From the NCBI RefSeq assembly GCF_000189635.1, contig NW_002476434.1, forward strand, positions 558,001 through 622,000: a stretch of 64,000 bases of DNA. The letters run 5' to 3'. Both the position numbers and the translations under genes were made by a program. A model generated the notes under the pieces. That model saw nothing but the letters and a program-made list of their open reading frames with translations. It made no database searches and was not told where the DNA came from. This stretch comes from Tetrahymena thermophila SB210 (taxonomy: Eukaryota > Ciliophora > Oligohymenophorea > Hymenostomatida > Tetrahymenidae). Of the stretch, positions 25,157-37,665 are shown one piece after another (position 1 is the stretch's first letter; each line of letters begins with the position of its first letter).

Positions 25157-28100
25157 TCATTTTACTGAGTAATTTATTTTGCCTATTTTCAAAGGAGATT
25201 CATTTCTAAAGTTTGCTAAAAACTACTATTATTGAGAAGGTTTTACAGGAGATTAATTTGATTGAGGATTAGATCCTAAATTATTTTTTCTAGGAGAGCT
25301 TGCGAGACTAACATTTTTTCTTGATTATCTTTGAAATAGAGGATGGTTACTTAAAGTTCTTTTTTAAGCACCTTAAGGTGTACTAATATTTGGTACTGTT
25401 TACTTTTTTTAAATTTTAAATACATTTTTAAGGATTTAAAATTTCGATTACTCTATGATTTATGGGTTAAGTCCTATTCTTTTTACTATATCTGCAAATC
25501 CTTCACTTTACAGCCCTTATTTCTAGATAACTACCTACTACTATTATGTATTTGGCAAATTATTTTTATGTTAATTTGTAAATTTAGGGTTATTTTAATT
25601 TTTAATAATAGGTAATTCAGACTGATTGGGTGATATTGTGTTATTATAATTATTTATGTTTGATTATTTAGCAATATTTTCATTTTAATTGTTATTTAAA
25701 AGTGGTTCTCTTTAACTTAGTTGCCTATGAGCTACCATAGGCAATTGAGAAGGTGTATTAGTAAATGTTGAAGGAGTATTTATGTCATTTTCAATAAAAT
25801 AATTAGTATTTAATTCTTATTAATTTGGAATATTTATTTATCTCTCAGAATTAACTTATTAAATTGATTTGTTCTATGATTGATTTTAAGAATGAGGTTG
25901 ATTTTAGAGTATCCTGTGTGAGTTTGCAAAAAAGATTGAATTTTAAGGGCTGTGTAAATAACCTCCTTATCCTGTAGAAATATGTGTTTTTATATCTAAG
26001 CTTGTTTATCTAGGACTATTTTTGAAATATTCAAATTAAGGTTTTTATTATTCGTTAATTTATTGCAACTTAGATTATATTTAAGAGTTTTATTAATTTA
26101 GCAACACATTTGCAATTTAAGATTTTGCAAGCTAATTTAATATTTAAGTCTGCTGCTGCTGCTGACTTTCACCGTCTAAGGTATTAATGTCATTTTAATT
26201 ATTATGATTTTGATCTAATGAGAATTAAGAAAAGCTTGATTAACTTTTACAATGTTTGAAGTTATTAGACTGTTATTAATTGTTATTTAAGTGCGGTATT
26301 TATTTTTAAATATGGAAGTTGTTTTGTGTAAAATTAACAATCTCTGATTTTCTATCAAATTTATTACTATCAAGTTATGGTGATGATATTATATCACTTC
26401 CTCTTTTATATAAACTTTTAATGCTGTTTTTTTTAGAGAAAACTTAATGGATAGTAGGTGATGCTGTATCTGAATTTTAAGACCTATCATCATTCGCTTC
26501 ATGAATTGAGGCCTTCTAAGAGTTTTTCTTAAACTTTAGTTATGGAATATCTAGCTTTAGTGAAGTTGTTTTCTTTAGTATACTATTGATGAGAGAATTC
26601 TCTGACTTAAGTCTATAATTTTTTTTGTTTTCATTCTAAAAATTTTTTTGGAAAAGAATCTTTTTTTTTGTTTCTTCAAATTACAATTATTCATGGGATG
26701 GGTATTAATTTTTATTCATTTATTAAAATAAATTAGATTGTGATGATAAAAGATTATGATTATTTGCATTATTATTATAGTTTGCTTAGTATTTATCTTT
26801 TTATTATTGATAAAACTAAATGCACTATTCTTTAATTTCGATTTATTCATTGATTATATCAATGTCACTTTTAAAATGAAAATCGTCTAGTTTTGGCATG
26901 CTTATTGTTTAGACCAATGCAATTTTTCTTGGAGAAACGCTTTCACTGTCTTTTTAATAGTGTCTTTTCTTCCTATGAGGAGATTCAAGAGGAGTTTGCT
27001 ATTTTAAATTTTGGGTTTCTTAGGCGTTTGAGTCTTAAATATTGTTAAATCCTGTTTGAATGCATGTTAAACTTTTTAAAAGAGATCTTCTCTATATCTT
27101 GATAGGTGATTATTGTGTTTCTAGCAAATTTTACTCAGTAGGCTAAGTTGTATCGTCATCAAGCAGATTGTATGATTAAATTTGATTTAAAGTAGGGACA
27201 CCTATTTTAAGCTTAGAGGAGTTCTCAACCTTTGACTCTTCCTATTCCTTTTATTTTATCCAGCCTTGGATTAAATATTTAAAATTTTTAGATTCTGGGA
27301 AATATTATTTTTTCATATTTTCCTATAAAATAAAATTTTCCTTTTGCTTAAGGTTTGCCTGCTCAAAGATGATTAGATTATCAGTACGAGAGTTGTAGTA
27401 TTCACTTTTATTTTTGCTTTAGCTTTTAATTCCTTTCTTTAATTTGTAATCATCATTAAGAAGAATGACATCATCTAGCATCTTTTTATTAATGTAATAT
27501 ATTATTGTCTCATTTGATTTTGATACTGCTTTAAATGATCTTGTTTTTCTATTATTATAAGCATCTTCAATTCCTAAAATTTGTCCTTCTCCCAAAATCC
27601 CAATGCTTATTTCCTTGTACTAGTTTTTACCTTTGAACTTTTTTAACAAATTTTACTATATTTGTGGTTATTATTGTTGCTTTTAATTATTTGGAAAATT
27701 ATAAAAAGTTTTAGATTAAGTAGGTGATTGAAGAGGAGAAACAGCTTAGCTTTTACTAGTACTATGCTTTCCATTAGCTTCTCTAGCTTCGGGAGTTAAG
27801 GGTGAAGTAGTTTCCAAACATAGCTAGTTAGTATTCGAAGAAGCATCAATTCTTCTTATAGCTTCAACTTCTCCCTGTCTTACTATCATGAATAAATTTG
27901 CTGGATCATTTTCTTCGAAAATTACTTTGTTGTATTCGTAAATTTCTTCTTTGAAATCATATGAAACTCTTCTTAAGGAGTCGTCCTTTGCACCAGGAAA
28001 ATTTTATTTTAATATGTTGCAAATGAAACTATTTTTAGATATTTCTAAGCCAAATATTTCTCTATACGCTTAGCTGCTTATGTAAAAGTAAAAGCATTTG

Positions 28101-28915
28101 CTAACACAAACTGCAGTACTATCACAGGAACATCCATTAACAACTTGAGCCTCTCCTAGAGTAGATCCACGTTCCAAATATTTAATCCTCCTAAAAGAGC
28201 AAACATTTTCAGTTAAAAAATATTTTTAAAAGTTATATGCTTTAAGTAAATCATCTTCATCTTTATTTCTCAGCAAATTTAATTTATCTTCGTTATGCTC
28301 TATCCTTTGCTTGAGTTGATGAATAGAATCAGACATATCATTGCTGATGGTAGCAGCACTTTTTTCAATTTTAGTTATTTACTAATTTAGATTAACAATT
28401 TTGCCAAGAAGATCCATTTCTTGATTAATAAAAGCCTCTGATTTTTTCTAAAAGAGAGATGCTTTTCCATTTAAAATACATATTAAATCTGTTTTATTAG
28501 TATCGCCTTTGTGAAAAAAGAACTCACCTCTTTCAAGCCAGCCAATTTTAATATGCTTAAACAGTTTAATAGAGTATTCTATACGTCTTTAAGAGCGTAT
28601 CAATATCTTAAAATGATGAAAATCATATAAAACACTGGCTATGAGTTCTTATTCATCAATAGACAACTTCTAATGATCTGGATTATCTTCTCGCCTTTCA
28701 ATTAGCTCTTTGAACTACAGATATCTTTAATCTAATTATTACTACTAGCATGTGCTATCATTTATCTCTGATAGATTATTTAATGTTGAAATCAATCTTT
28801 AAGAGTCCATCGAAGGAACTTGAAGATGTCTTCTGGAGCTAGTACTTTTTAAAGGTGAAACAGCTGAAGATAAAACTTCTTATTGCTCATTAATTTTGAG
28901 AAAATATTCGCTCAT
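25157..28915 (-). CDS. Cyclic-nucleotide-binding-like protein, paralogue 1
   Basis: At least 1252 residues in one open exon. Two cNBD-like modules lie in the N-terminal third. The first spans about 110-290 (IGWLERGEFFFHKGD... LICILNGKASLF), is interrupted by a coiled-coil insert near 155-235, then resumes (RIKYLERGSTLGEAQ). The second spans about 310-475 (YNKVIFEENDPANLFMIVRQGEVEAI). It carries a Ser/Gln-rich insert of about 70 residues before ISIGILGEGQILGIED. The Gly-Glu of the phosphate cassette is partly kept, but the following Arg-Ala-Ala is not, so cyclic-nucleotide binding is doubtful. The remaining 770 residues are disordered, Gln/Asn/Ser-rich. The true N-terminus is probably upstream: the frame stays open and protein-like to a TGA at 29042-29044 without an ATG, suggesting a missing 5' exon. 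The paralogue lies about 2.4 kb upstream on the same strand. Confidence 0.85.
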
Positions 28916-31344
28916 TTATTTATTCTTTTCGAAATTAATGAAGCTTTCCAAGTTTCTATAAGATTATTCTTAAGTTGAAAGTTCAGATGCGCTATTTTTT
29001 AAGAATAAAATTTAATCTTTAATGCCTTTAAAATGCTTGTTTCACAAAATAGAGTTAATTAGAATTTTTGCTTGTCTGTTTTTTATGAAATAAAGATGGT
29101 TATTTGTTTATAAATTAGAAATCTGATGCAATCTTTTTACCAAAACCTTTATTTTAAAAATCTGTATTAATTATTTAGAGTAATCTTTTGCTTTTATTGA
29201 AATTAATTACTATGAAAATCTTAATAAAATAATAATCTTCTCGGTTTGTTTTTATTAGTGATGTAGAGCCTAAATTATGCATAAATTAGCGACCAATGAT
29301 TAATTTTTTTCTTCAGTTCTTATAAAATTCCTTTAATTGATATTCTTGCTTATATACATACAACTTTTAGTTAGTAATAAACCTAAAGATACTAGAGAAG
29401 CTATTAATTTTATTCCCAAAAGATACCTAAAAATATTTAATTACTGTACATTCCTAAAATTGTTACTTCTATTACCACTCTCCGAAAATTATGTCAGTCA
29501 GAATAATCTTACAATTTTATTTGTTTGCATTTATTTCAATCCTAACTGATTTCAGCAATTTCAAGACTTATCTAATTTTAATTATAGAAGCCAAAGTGGC
29601 AACTTGCTAAATTTTTTAGTCAATCAAAAATATTTTTAAAGTATTCAAAATAATAAAATAATTTATAAATCTAATTTAATAACTTTTTAGTTTATAACAA
29701 AATAAATTATTATTCATTATTTAAATAAAAATACTAAAACAATAGCATTCAATACATTTTTAGCTATTTAATTAATTTTGAATGCTTTACTATATCTTCA
29801 GATGCTATTTTTACCACAAAAAAATTTTAAAATATCTAATTGTAATAGTGCTTAGCTTTGACTTTGTTTGCTTTTTGTTTTTTAAGTGAAAAGTTCTATT
29901 TTACTTTGTCTATATACACTTTCAAATGTAAAAAAAATAAGGAGATTTTTTTATAATGATTTTTAAAAAAGAGCCTTTTATAATAAATAGTAAAATTCGT
30001 GTGAAATTGAGTTCTACAAAAACAAGAAAAAATTAGTATTCAGTATTTTTAATTTAATTAGAAAAAAATCTAATTCTTTCTTATTTTTTAAATTTTGTGA
30101 ATTTTTTATTATTTATGCGTAAGATTCTTTTTTGTTAAGAAAAATGAATAATAGAATTCTAGATATAATTTTGATGAAATATTTCAATAATAGTAACATA
30201 TTTATTTTATTATTTACATTTTTAGATATTTTATGAGCTTTTAAAAAATTGCGAAAGTTGACTTTTAATTCAGAATAATTTATTTACTGCATTCTTTTCT
30301 TTCTATTTAAAATGATAATTGCCTTATTATTCAAAGAATATTTTAATTAATAATGACGATATGTTTGTTATTAAATTAAGCACTAGATCTGTTAATATGA
30401 GAAACACAATTAATTAGCTAAAGATTATATACTTTTAGTGAGTATTTCTTTTGGTTTAATATCTTAAAAAATTATTTATTATTTCTATTATTTTAGGAAT
30501 ACAAAAATTTCAAAGTAACAAGGAAGATTGTTTACTATTTTATTAATCATTGAATGAACATCGAATTTTAGAAAAATAATGTAAATTTTAATATCATTAT
30601 TTCAAATAGAAGTTTATCTCTTGTTGCTCAAAATTATTATTTTAATCATAAATTATTAAGAAAAAAGTAAAAATAATCCCCAATTTGTAGTATTACTTGA
30701 CATTAATTTAATTAATTATTATGAAATAAATTAAAAATTGTTCATAGATTATATAAGTTAATGTTAGTGTTTTAATTATCCAAAAAGTAGAAAATCATTA
30801 GCTAGTTTCTACTTAAAATAAATAAATACTTCTCTATTTATTACAAAATACTTTATGGGCTTATTTTTAAATTTATTTTTATCGATCCTAAATTTATTTT
30901 TTTTATCAATCCTATATTTATTTTTATTTGAAATTAATTTTAACTAAAAATAATCATAATATTTTTATAAATAAATGATAATTAATCATATCTAAAAATA
31001 TTGATGACATAAAAAATTAATTTTAGAAATTTTAATAAGATTAATTTTTTGATGTGTATCTTAAATATAAGAAAGTTTGATTGAATTAAAACAGGAGTAA
31101 TTTAAAATACATATTTAATATTTACTTATTTTGAAAACATGATATTTATTTAAATTTTAATACAGGTAATAAGAATAATTATCAGGAACGAATAAAAAAT
31201 TTTGAAAAATAATTAAGAATTATAAAGTAAACAAAGATATTGAAAGACAATACTTTAATTTAATTTAATGGAATAAATAATATAAGATTTATTTAATATT
31301 ACTGATTTTTAATATAAATTAGAGTTAATAAAAATACAATTTTA
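28916..31344. other. Region between the two cNBD paralogues
   Basis: About 2.4 kb. The part up to 29041 continues the frame of paralogue 1 and is probably coding. The 29050-29560 segment is somewhat GC-richer on either strand and may hold a 5' exon, but no unique model emerges: several frames are open. From about 29600 it is plain A/T-rich DNA. Confidence 0.5.
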
Positions 31345-34300
31345 TCACTCTTAAGTCACTATTCTATCTTTCACCTAAAGACTATGATTCATTGGTTTTG
31401 AATTTATTAAGTTGCTTAAGGAGTTCGATAGAATTAGTTTGCTTTTTAATTAAGGATCTTAACATGACGTTGAGAATATATTATTTTTAGATTATTTGGT
31501 CGTGTTACTTCTTCTTAGCATCTCTAAAGCGTTTGCATTTTTTTGGTCTTATGCCACATTTTTCTTTTTGTTTTAGCAATATCCAGAATCTACATATAAT
31601 TCATTTTATTACTTATAGGATATTATATTTATTGGAGTCTAATAATCACCTTTTTCTTATTATGTATTTTTCTAATTTTATTGAGGATCACAATTATGAG
31701 TATTCAGATTCTTAGCACTAAATGAGTTAAAATTGTCTTTATAGAGAGTTTACTTTGTTTTTATTTGCTCTTTTTAATTTTTAAGTAGTGGAACACAATT
31801 TATTTCACTTATCATGTTTATATCTTATTTATCACTTATTTAAATTCTTCTGTGCTTTTATGTTTTTTGTTCAGTCTTATTCATATTAGTTCTATCTGAA
31901 GATATGCATTATGTAGATGAATCAGTGGTGGTCGTGTCTTACTATTGCTAAACCTTTTTAGATTTATCATCATTTTGTTATTCAGTTTAGCAATCTTTAA
32001 CTTAAGAAATTTTATCATTTGTAAATATAAGAGTTTTGCATTTTTTAAGAACTGGGTGTATTCCTTTTAGTCTATTAAAAAATTGCTTTTGATCTTCTTG
32101 TATTGGATTACTACTGACTGTATCTGGAAGATATTCTTAGATACTCTATTGTAATTAAAGATTATCTAAATCAGCTAAAGAGGCAATATTACTAGTAATC
32201 TAATTATTACATTTTAATTTACTATCAAAACTCTTTTTGCATTATTCATTTGCATTTGCTTTGTTAGAGTTAAATTTCAGTTACACTTGAGAACCATTTT
32301 GCTAAAAATCAGTCTTTTATCTATTTTGGCGTTTTTGATTGATTAATTTTGTTTTTTCAGGAAGTAAGAATAGTAAATTAAGCTCTTCCTTATTTGTATT
32401 ATTTTGGTTATTATTATTATTGATTTTATATGAAGAACTAATTAAATCAGTCTGTTAAAGTTATTACATACTTTAATTTTTAGAAATAAAATTTGTAGAA
32501 TAGAATAAATTGGTGTCTTTTATAAATTCGCTGCTACTGCTTATTTTTTTATTTGTTTCTTATAGTTTTTAACTATTAAATTTTTCAGATGCTATTAATG
32601 GATGAAGGCAAGGCATTGGAGAGGTGCTTCCTTCTCTCTATGATTGCATGCTGTTACTGTTAATATCTGTAAACGTTTTAGAAGGGCGCTATCTTTGCAC
32701 ATTCATTCTTTGTTATAATTCTGGAACACAAGTAGGCGAGTTGACTAAAACATTACTTGGAGTACCATTTAAGTTCATTTATTTACCAGATTGAAATTTT
32801 TAGTAAGAATTAATCGGTATAGAAAGAGTGGGTGATAGTTTTTGCATAGAATTTAAACTAGCAGTTGTAGTTGTAGAAACGGAGGAATAGTCTGTAAATT
32901 TCTTCATATTTTTTCTTGAATAAGAAGCTAAAATAGGTTCAGCTGAGTTGCATTCTGCAAAATATTTATTTTAAACGCTACCTTTGATGTCTAATTATTG
33001 AAGATTTTTAAGGGCTTCTCTCTACTAAGCTATCCTATTAGATTATGGAGTGAAAGAATAAATCTTGTCTTTACTAGCAGATGAAGCATCCTCTTTATCA
33101 TTAGCAGGTGCAGTCTTGTTAGAATTGTAGTTTTCTTCATCAGAACTTCTTCTATCAGGTATTTTTCCAAAGTGAATATTTGATTTGCTAACAAGAGAAG
33201 AAATTAAAAGTTAAGATTAAGAAGTATCTTGTTTTTTGAGTAGTTAGGTGTTTTTATGTTTTTCATCAGATTCCTAAGAGTAATTAAAGTTGTTAGACTA
33301 ATTCGAAATAAATTTATTAAGAGGAATATTATTAGTGGTATTATTATTATTATTACTAATATTTATATTGCTGTTTTCATAGTAATTGTTATACGCAATC
33401 AGATCTGTAATTACACCACCCTGTCCAGTATTATTTTACTGATTGTTTTAACTCTTAATTTCATGAATCTTTTGTAGTCTTTCACTGTGATATTGCAATT
33501 TTAATATTTTCATCTTCTCAGACACTTTGTGACGATTGATACCTTATTCATTGAGCAAGTTATTTATATATTTGTCTCTAATCTTCAACAGAACAGTGTC
33601 ATTTGATTTGCTAATAGCCTTAACGTACCTTAATTTCTTTTTCTTTTCTTGCAAATCTCCATTCTTTTTTTTTGGTTTAATAGACTCTTCTATATCTTTT
33701 TCAGGTTACATTTCACAGGCTTCTTAAACATAATCTTCTAGGCCTAGAAGACCTTAATTCTTGAGCACTATCTGAGTTTCCATCACCTTTGGTTTTAGTT
33801 TTCTTTTGTATTTGCTAATTTCGCAATTTTGGACATGCTTTAATACGGCTTGGTTAGTAGATCCCTAAACCTAATAAGAAGTGCTAATTTCTACATTTTT
33901 ATCCTTATTTTAAATTAAATCTTAATTTATTTGATTAGAACCTGATAAAATATCTTATTATTAAAGTTATGCCAAACTAAGAGTTTTGACAATTTCTACT
34001 TCACCGCTTTTAATCACATAAACGCAATCAGCGATATCTCCTTCATTATATATTACCTAATTATACTAGTAATTGATTACTTCGAATTGATATGCCAGAC
34101 GATTAATTAACCTTTAATTTGAGAATCCAAATATTTACTAGAGTGCTTCCTTAATAAAATAAAAGCAATCTTTATTAGTTGTAAATATATGGTTATACTC
34201 TTCTGTAGAAAGCGATAAGGCAATGCATTTCTCACTGCTAACAACACATAAGCCATCATACTTTAATCCAGAATTAGCACAATTTTCTCCAGCTATTTCT

Positions 34301-34806
34301 CCTGCCTCTAAAAAACGCACTCTTTTGATGCTACAAATATTACTTAGGAGGAAATACTCCCTCTGAGTATCTATTTCGCGAATCATTTAATCTAATTCTG
34401 GATCTCTAAGATATTTTAGTCTAATTTAAATGTTTTAAAACTTTTCTTGCTAATCTCTTGCTAGCGAATCCATGTTATTGCTTGCAATAAACTACTCATA
34501 CATTCCAGTTAGCTTCATTTCAGTGTTGATATCCTAGTCTGTTTTCTTATCCCAGCAGCTCATTTAACCTTCTAAAATCCAATAAATTTCTTTTACAGGC
34601 TATTTATGGCGATAGACTATATCCTTACGATTGAACTCTCTTATTTTAAATGCTGAAACCAAGCGATTTATTTTATCTTCTTATCTTTTTATCATATTAT
34701 AAAAATGAGGGGTCTAATAAATTGCTTTCATAAAAGCCCTTTGCTTTGACTCCATTGTTGAATTTCCATTTTAGTATTCTTAAATTAAATTATGATAATC
34801 AGTCAT
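31345..34806 (-). CDS. Cyclic-nucleotide-binding-like protein, paralogue 2
   Basis: Single exon, 1153 residues, ATG to TGA, in the same orientation and with the same plan as its neighbour. The first cNBD-like module covers about 45-220: FNRKDIVYRHKQPVKEIYWI and LEGQMSCW, an insert, then VRFLEAGEIAGENCANSGL and CVVSSEKCIALSLS. The second, about 235-430, has VIYNEGDIADCVYVIKSGEV, a long Gln/Ser-rich insert, then LLGLEDYVQE and YVKAISKSNDTVLLKI. In family members the segment after the Gly-Glu contains an Arg that contacts the cyclic phosphate; I see none here, so ligand binding may be lost or altered. There are no membrane helices, so this is not a channel. From residue 480 on it is Asn/Gln/Ser-rich and disordered. 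Shared phrases such as KAVSKSNET and KAISKSNDT tie it to paralogue 1. A role in cAMP/cGMP-related signalling is inference only. Confidence 0.9.
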
Positions 34807-36061
34807 CTTACAGTGTAATTATACTTTAATGAGTCTCTATTATTTCTTTATATTAAAAAATAAACTAAAAATAGTTTTAAAATATTTTAAACTAACCTTA
34901 TAAGTTTGCTTGTTTTGCTGTAATTTGTTTGTTTTCTCAATTTTCGATTTAATGAATAAGCGTTGATTATATTTTTTTTATTATTATTATTATTATTTAA
35001 TTATTAAATATTTAATATCTTCTTGTAGGCTACCAGTGAAAATCCCTTTTTCAAAAAAGAATGCTTAACTCACAAAAAATTTGGTAACTTTTTATAAATT
35101 TAAAAAATAATACAAATAAAGATGTATTATAAACATTTCTTATATAAAATATTACAATTTTTATTTTTTACTGATAATAAACTATTTGACTAACAAAACA
35201 AAACATTTCCTTTGTTCTAATTTAAATTTTTTTGAATTTATTTTAGGTCATTTTATTACTTTAATATATAATTACTTACAAACTATAAAAATAACATTAA
35301 TTTTATATTACTAAATCAAATATTTGTAAATTATAATATCAATTGCGATACTTTTTCTGAAAACAAATAAAATAATAATTAAGTATAATAAAATGCTTAA
35401 AAAGCAACAAAAAAATTTTTATTTAAAATTTTAATAAAAATTGTGAATTTTAAAATAAAAAAATGCTTTCATAATTTTTATTTTAAATCTAAAACTTAAT
35501 TTTGCAAGTTCTAATTGTTATTACTCAATTATTTTTAAAACAAACATTTGTTGTGAAATATCAATATATAAATTAATAATATATAAATTAATGAAATTAA
35601 GTTAATTAATTTTTTTTTTTTTTGTAATAAATAAAACTCTTAAAGATTTATTATTTGAATTCATTCTATTTTTTTAATTGAAGATTAATAAATAATTTGT
35701 CATTTTAAAATCTTCATAAAATTTTACTATGGAGTGATTTTTAAATTTTTAGATAAAATATACTTTTCATTCACATCAAATTTCAACTTCAAACAATTTT
35801 TTTTGAAAAGAAGGCAAATAAAAATTCAATTTTAATTGAATATTTTTTTAACAAACTAAAATGACTTTTAAATAAATAAAAAATACATTATTATTAACTT
35901 CTTCTGAAAAATAATTTAAAAATAATAATACAGATATTAAAGAATTTTTTTATTTTATTAACTTTAAAAATCAATTAAAATCTATCAAATATATCACATA
36001 AAGGACAATTAATTTTCACAAATATATTTTAATATTAAACTTTATAGTTTTTATTTAGATT
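34807..36061. other. Intergenic, 1.25 kb
   Basis: Upstream of cNBD paralogue 2 and downstream of surface-protein gene A. It contains a TTATTATTA run near 34978-35000 and otherwise plain A/T-rich DNA. It is not similar to the flank found downstream of surface-protein gene B. Confidence 0.6.
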
Positions 36062-37204
36062 TCAATAGATAGCCAATAATAAAACAGCTAATGAGCTCAA
36101 TAAAAATGAGTTAATAACTGAACTACCTGGTGCATCGGTTGTTGTATCAACGTTACCATCTGCATCTATGTTAGAATCTCCTGGACTTTGAACAAGAATA
36201 TTAACACCACCAGTTGAGGAAATAGTTGAGTCAGCGCTAGGGGCCTATAATACTCTGATATTTTCAAATTCCATTTATTCTAAAAATCTACCTGTATTTA
36301 CTTAATTATCTATTGTAGAATCTCCTTATTAGGCTTACTCACAGTTTGTTTATTTTTTAAATACTGTAGTAGATGAGCAAGCACCTGATTTTTATATTCC
36401 ACCATTACTTGTAAAAGCATTTTAGAGTTTAGTCACAAGAGCGGTAGTTGAACAACTGGAATCTAAATATGCTCCAAATACATCGTTGACAACAACTGAA
36501 AGTCCAGGATTAGTTGAAGTTGCAGTCCATGAGGCGACATCTGCAAAGCATGCAAGTGCATCATTAGTGGCTTTTTAGAATGCATCTGAGCTAGATTAGC
36601 TTATGATTAATTTTCCATCACTGCCAAAGAAACTAGAAAGTTAATCAGTGCCTGCACAAACTGTGCAAACTGCACCTCTAGTAAATTAGACCATAGCTGT
36701 AGCAAATTAAATTTTGCAAGCATTACTGTTTTTGATCAAAGTCTACAAACTTGTCAAAGCGGTATTGCTTTTCAAGTCATCAGCCTTAGTTGGTTTAGTT
36801 TGACCTGCTTTGGCATTACATGTTGATTTATTTATCATCTTAACTAAAGCATTCATAAACTTCATAACTATGTTATTCTAGTTTTAAAGAGGCTTAACTT
36901 TGAAGAGAGCTGCTTTTTCCAAGAATTTAGTTATTTTAGCATCGCAACAAGATGGATGACCTTGGTATTAACCACTTTAGCTACAAACACCTAAATCATC
37001 ACTTGATGCGCTTGTTGAAGGATTTTTATTTTCGTAATAAGAAGCAAACTTGTTCACATCATCTAATGCTTTTTATCCATTACCAGTAGCTAAATCTTAA
37101 AAGTAAGCTTTTACTAATAAATATGCTTAGTGATTTGCACATTTACCAGCTGCAAATACTGAAGTCAAACAAAGACTAAGTAAAATAATGATTTAAATTT
37201 TCAT
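36062..37204 (-). CDS. Secreted, probably GPI-anchored surface protein A
   Basis: Single exon, 380 residues. It opens with a clear signal peptide (MKIQIIILLSLCLTSVFAAG) and closes with a short polar stretch and hydrophobic tail (GSSVINSFLLSSLAVLLLAIY) with no cytoplasmic extension, the pattern of a GPI-attachment signal. Conserved Cys positions include VCSQSGQYQGHPSCCDAKI near residue 70-90 and VCTVCAG near 190. The mature region is Ser/Thr/Ala-rich, and an acidic DSNIDADGNVD segment precedes the tail. It was probably a 7-10 Cys extracellular fold held by disulfides. The product would be a cell-surface or secreted protein of a ciliate multigene family; binding partner unknown. The paralogue B lies about 5 kb to the right in the same orientation. 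I do not recognise a named family; immobilisation-antigen-like is a guess I would not rely on. Confidence 0.85.
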
Positions 37205-37602
37205 TATGTTTGTTTTTTTAATAGTTATTTTAAGAATTGTATTTTATTTTGATTTTATTTATTATATTTTTTATCCAAGATCTTTCAGTTTTTAAATTAA
37301 TTAATTATAAGTTAGTATGTAATTCAGTCATATATCAGTTTCTTATTTTTAAAAACTAGTTTCTTTTCTATCTATCAATCTATCTTCTATACATCTCTTG
37401 TATTTCAATTAGAAAAAAGTTAATTAGAAAAAAATTAAATTAGCTCAATTCAGGTTATTATTTAAAAATTATGTGTTTATGTAATTACTGAGTTATTTTT
37501 CATAATTGCCTATTTAATTTAACGTTTAGAGACTTTGGCTTTCTTTTCTAAATTTAAGAAAATATAGCCAGTCACTACCCTTTTTTAATTAAAATCTTAA
37601 CG

Positions 37603-37665
37603 AATTTCAAGAGTTAAAAATTATCCTGATTTTAAAATAAATTGAGGTTTAAGGTGAATTTCGAT
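37603..37665 (-). promoter_or_regulatory. Conserved upstream element, gene A copy
   Basis: About 400 nt upstream of the gene A start. It shares with 43601-43664 the string CCTGATTTTA followed by AAATTGAGGTTTA and flanking TTTCAAGA. It could be retained by recent duplication or by function; position relative to both genes is similar. Confidence 0.45.
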
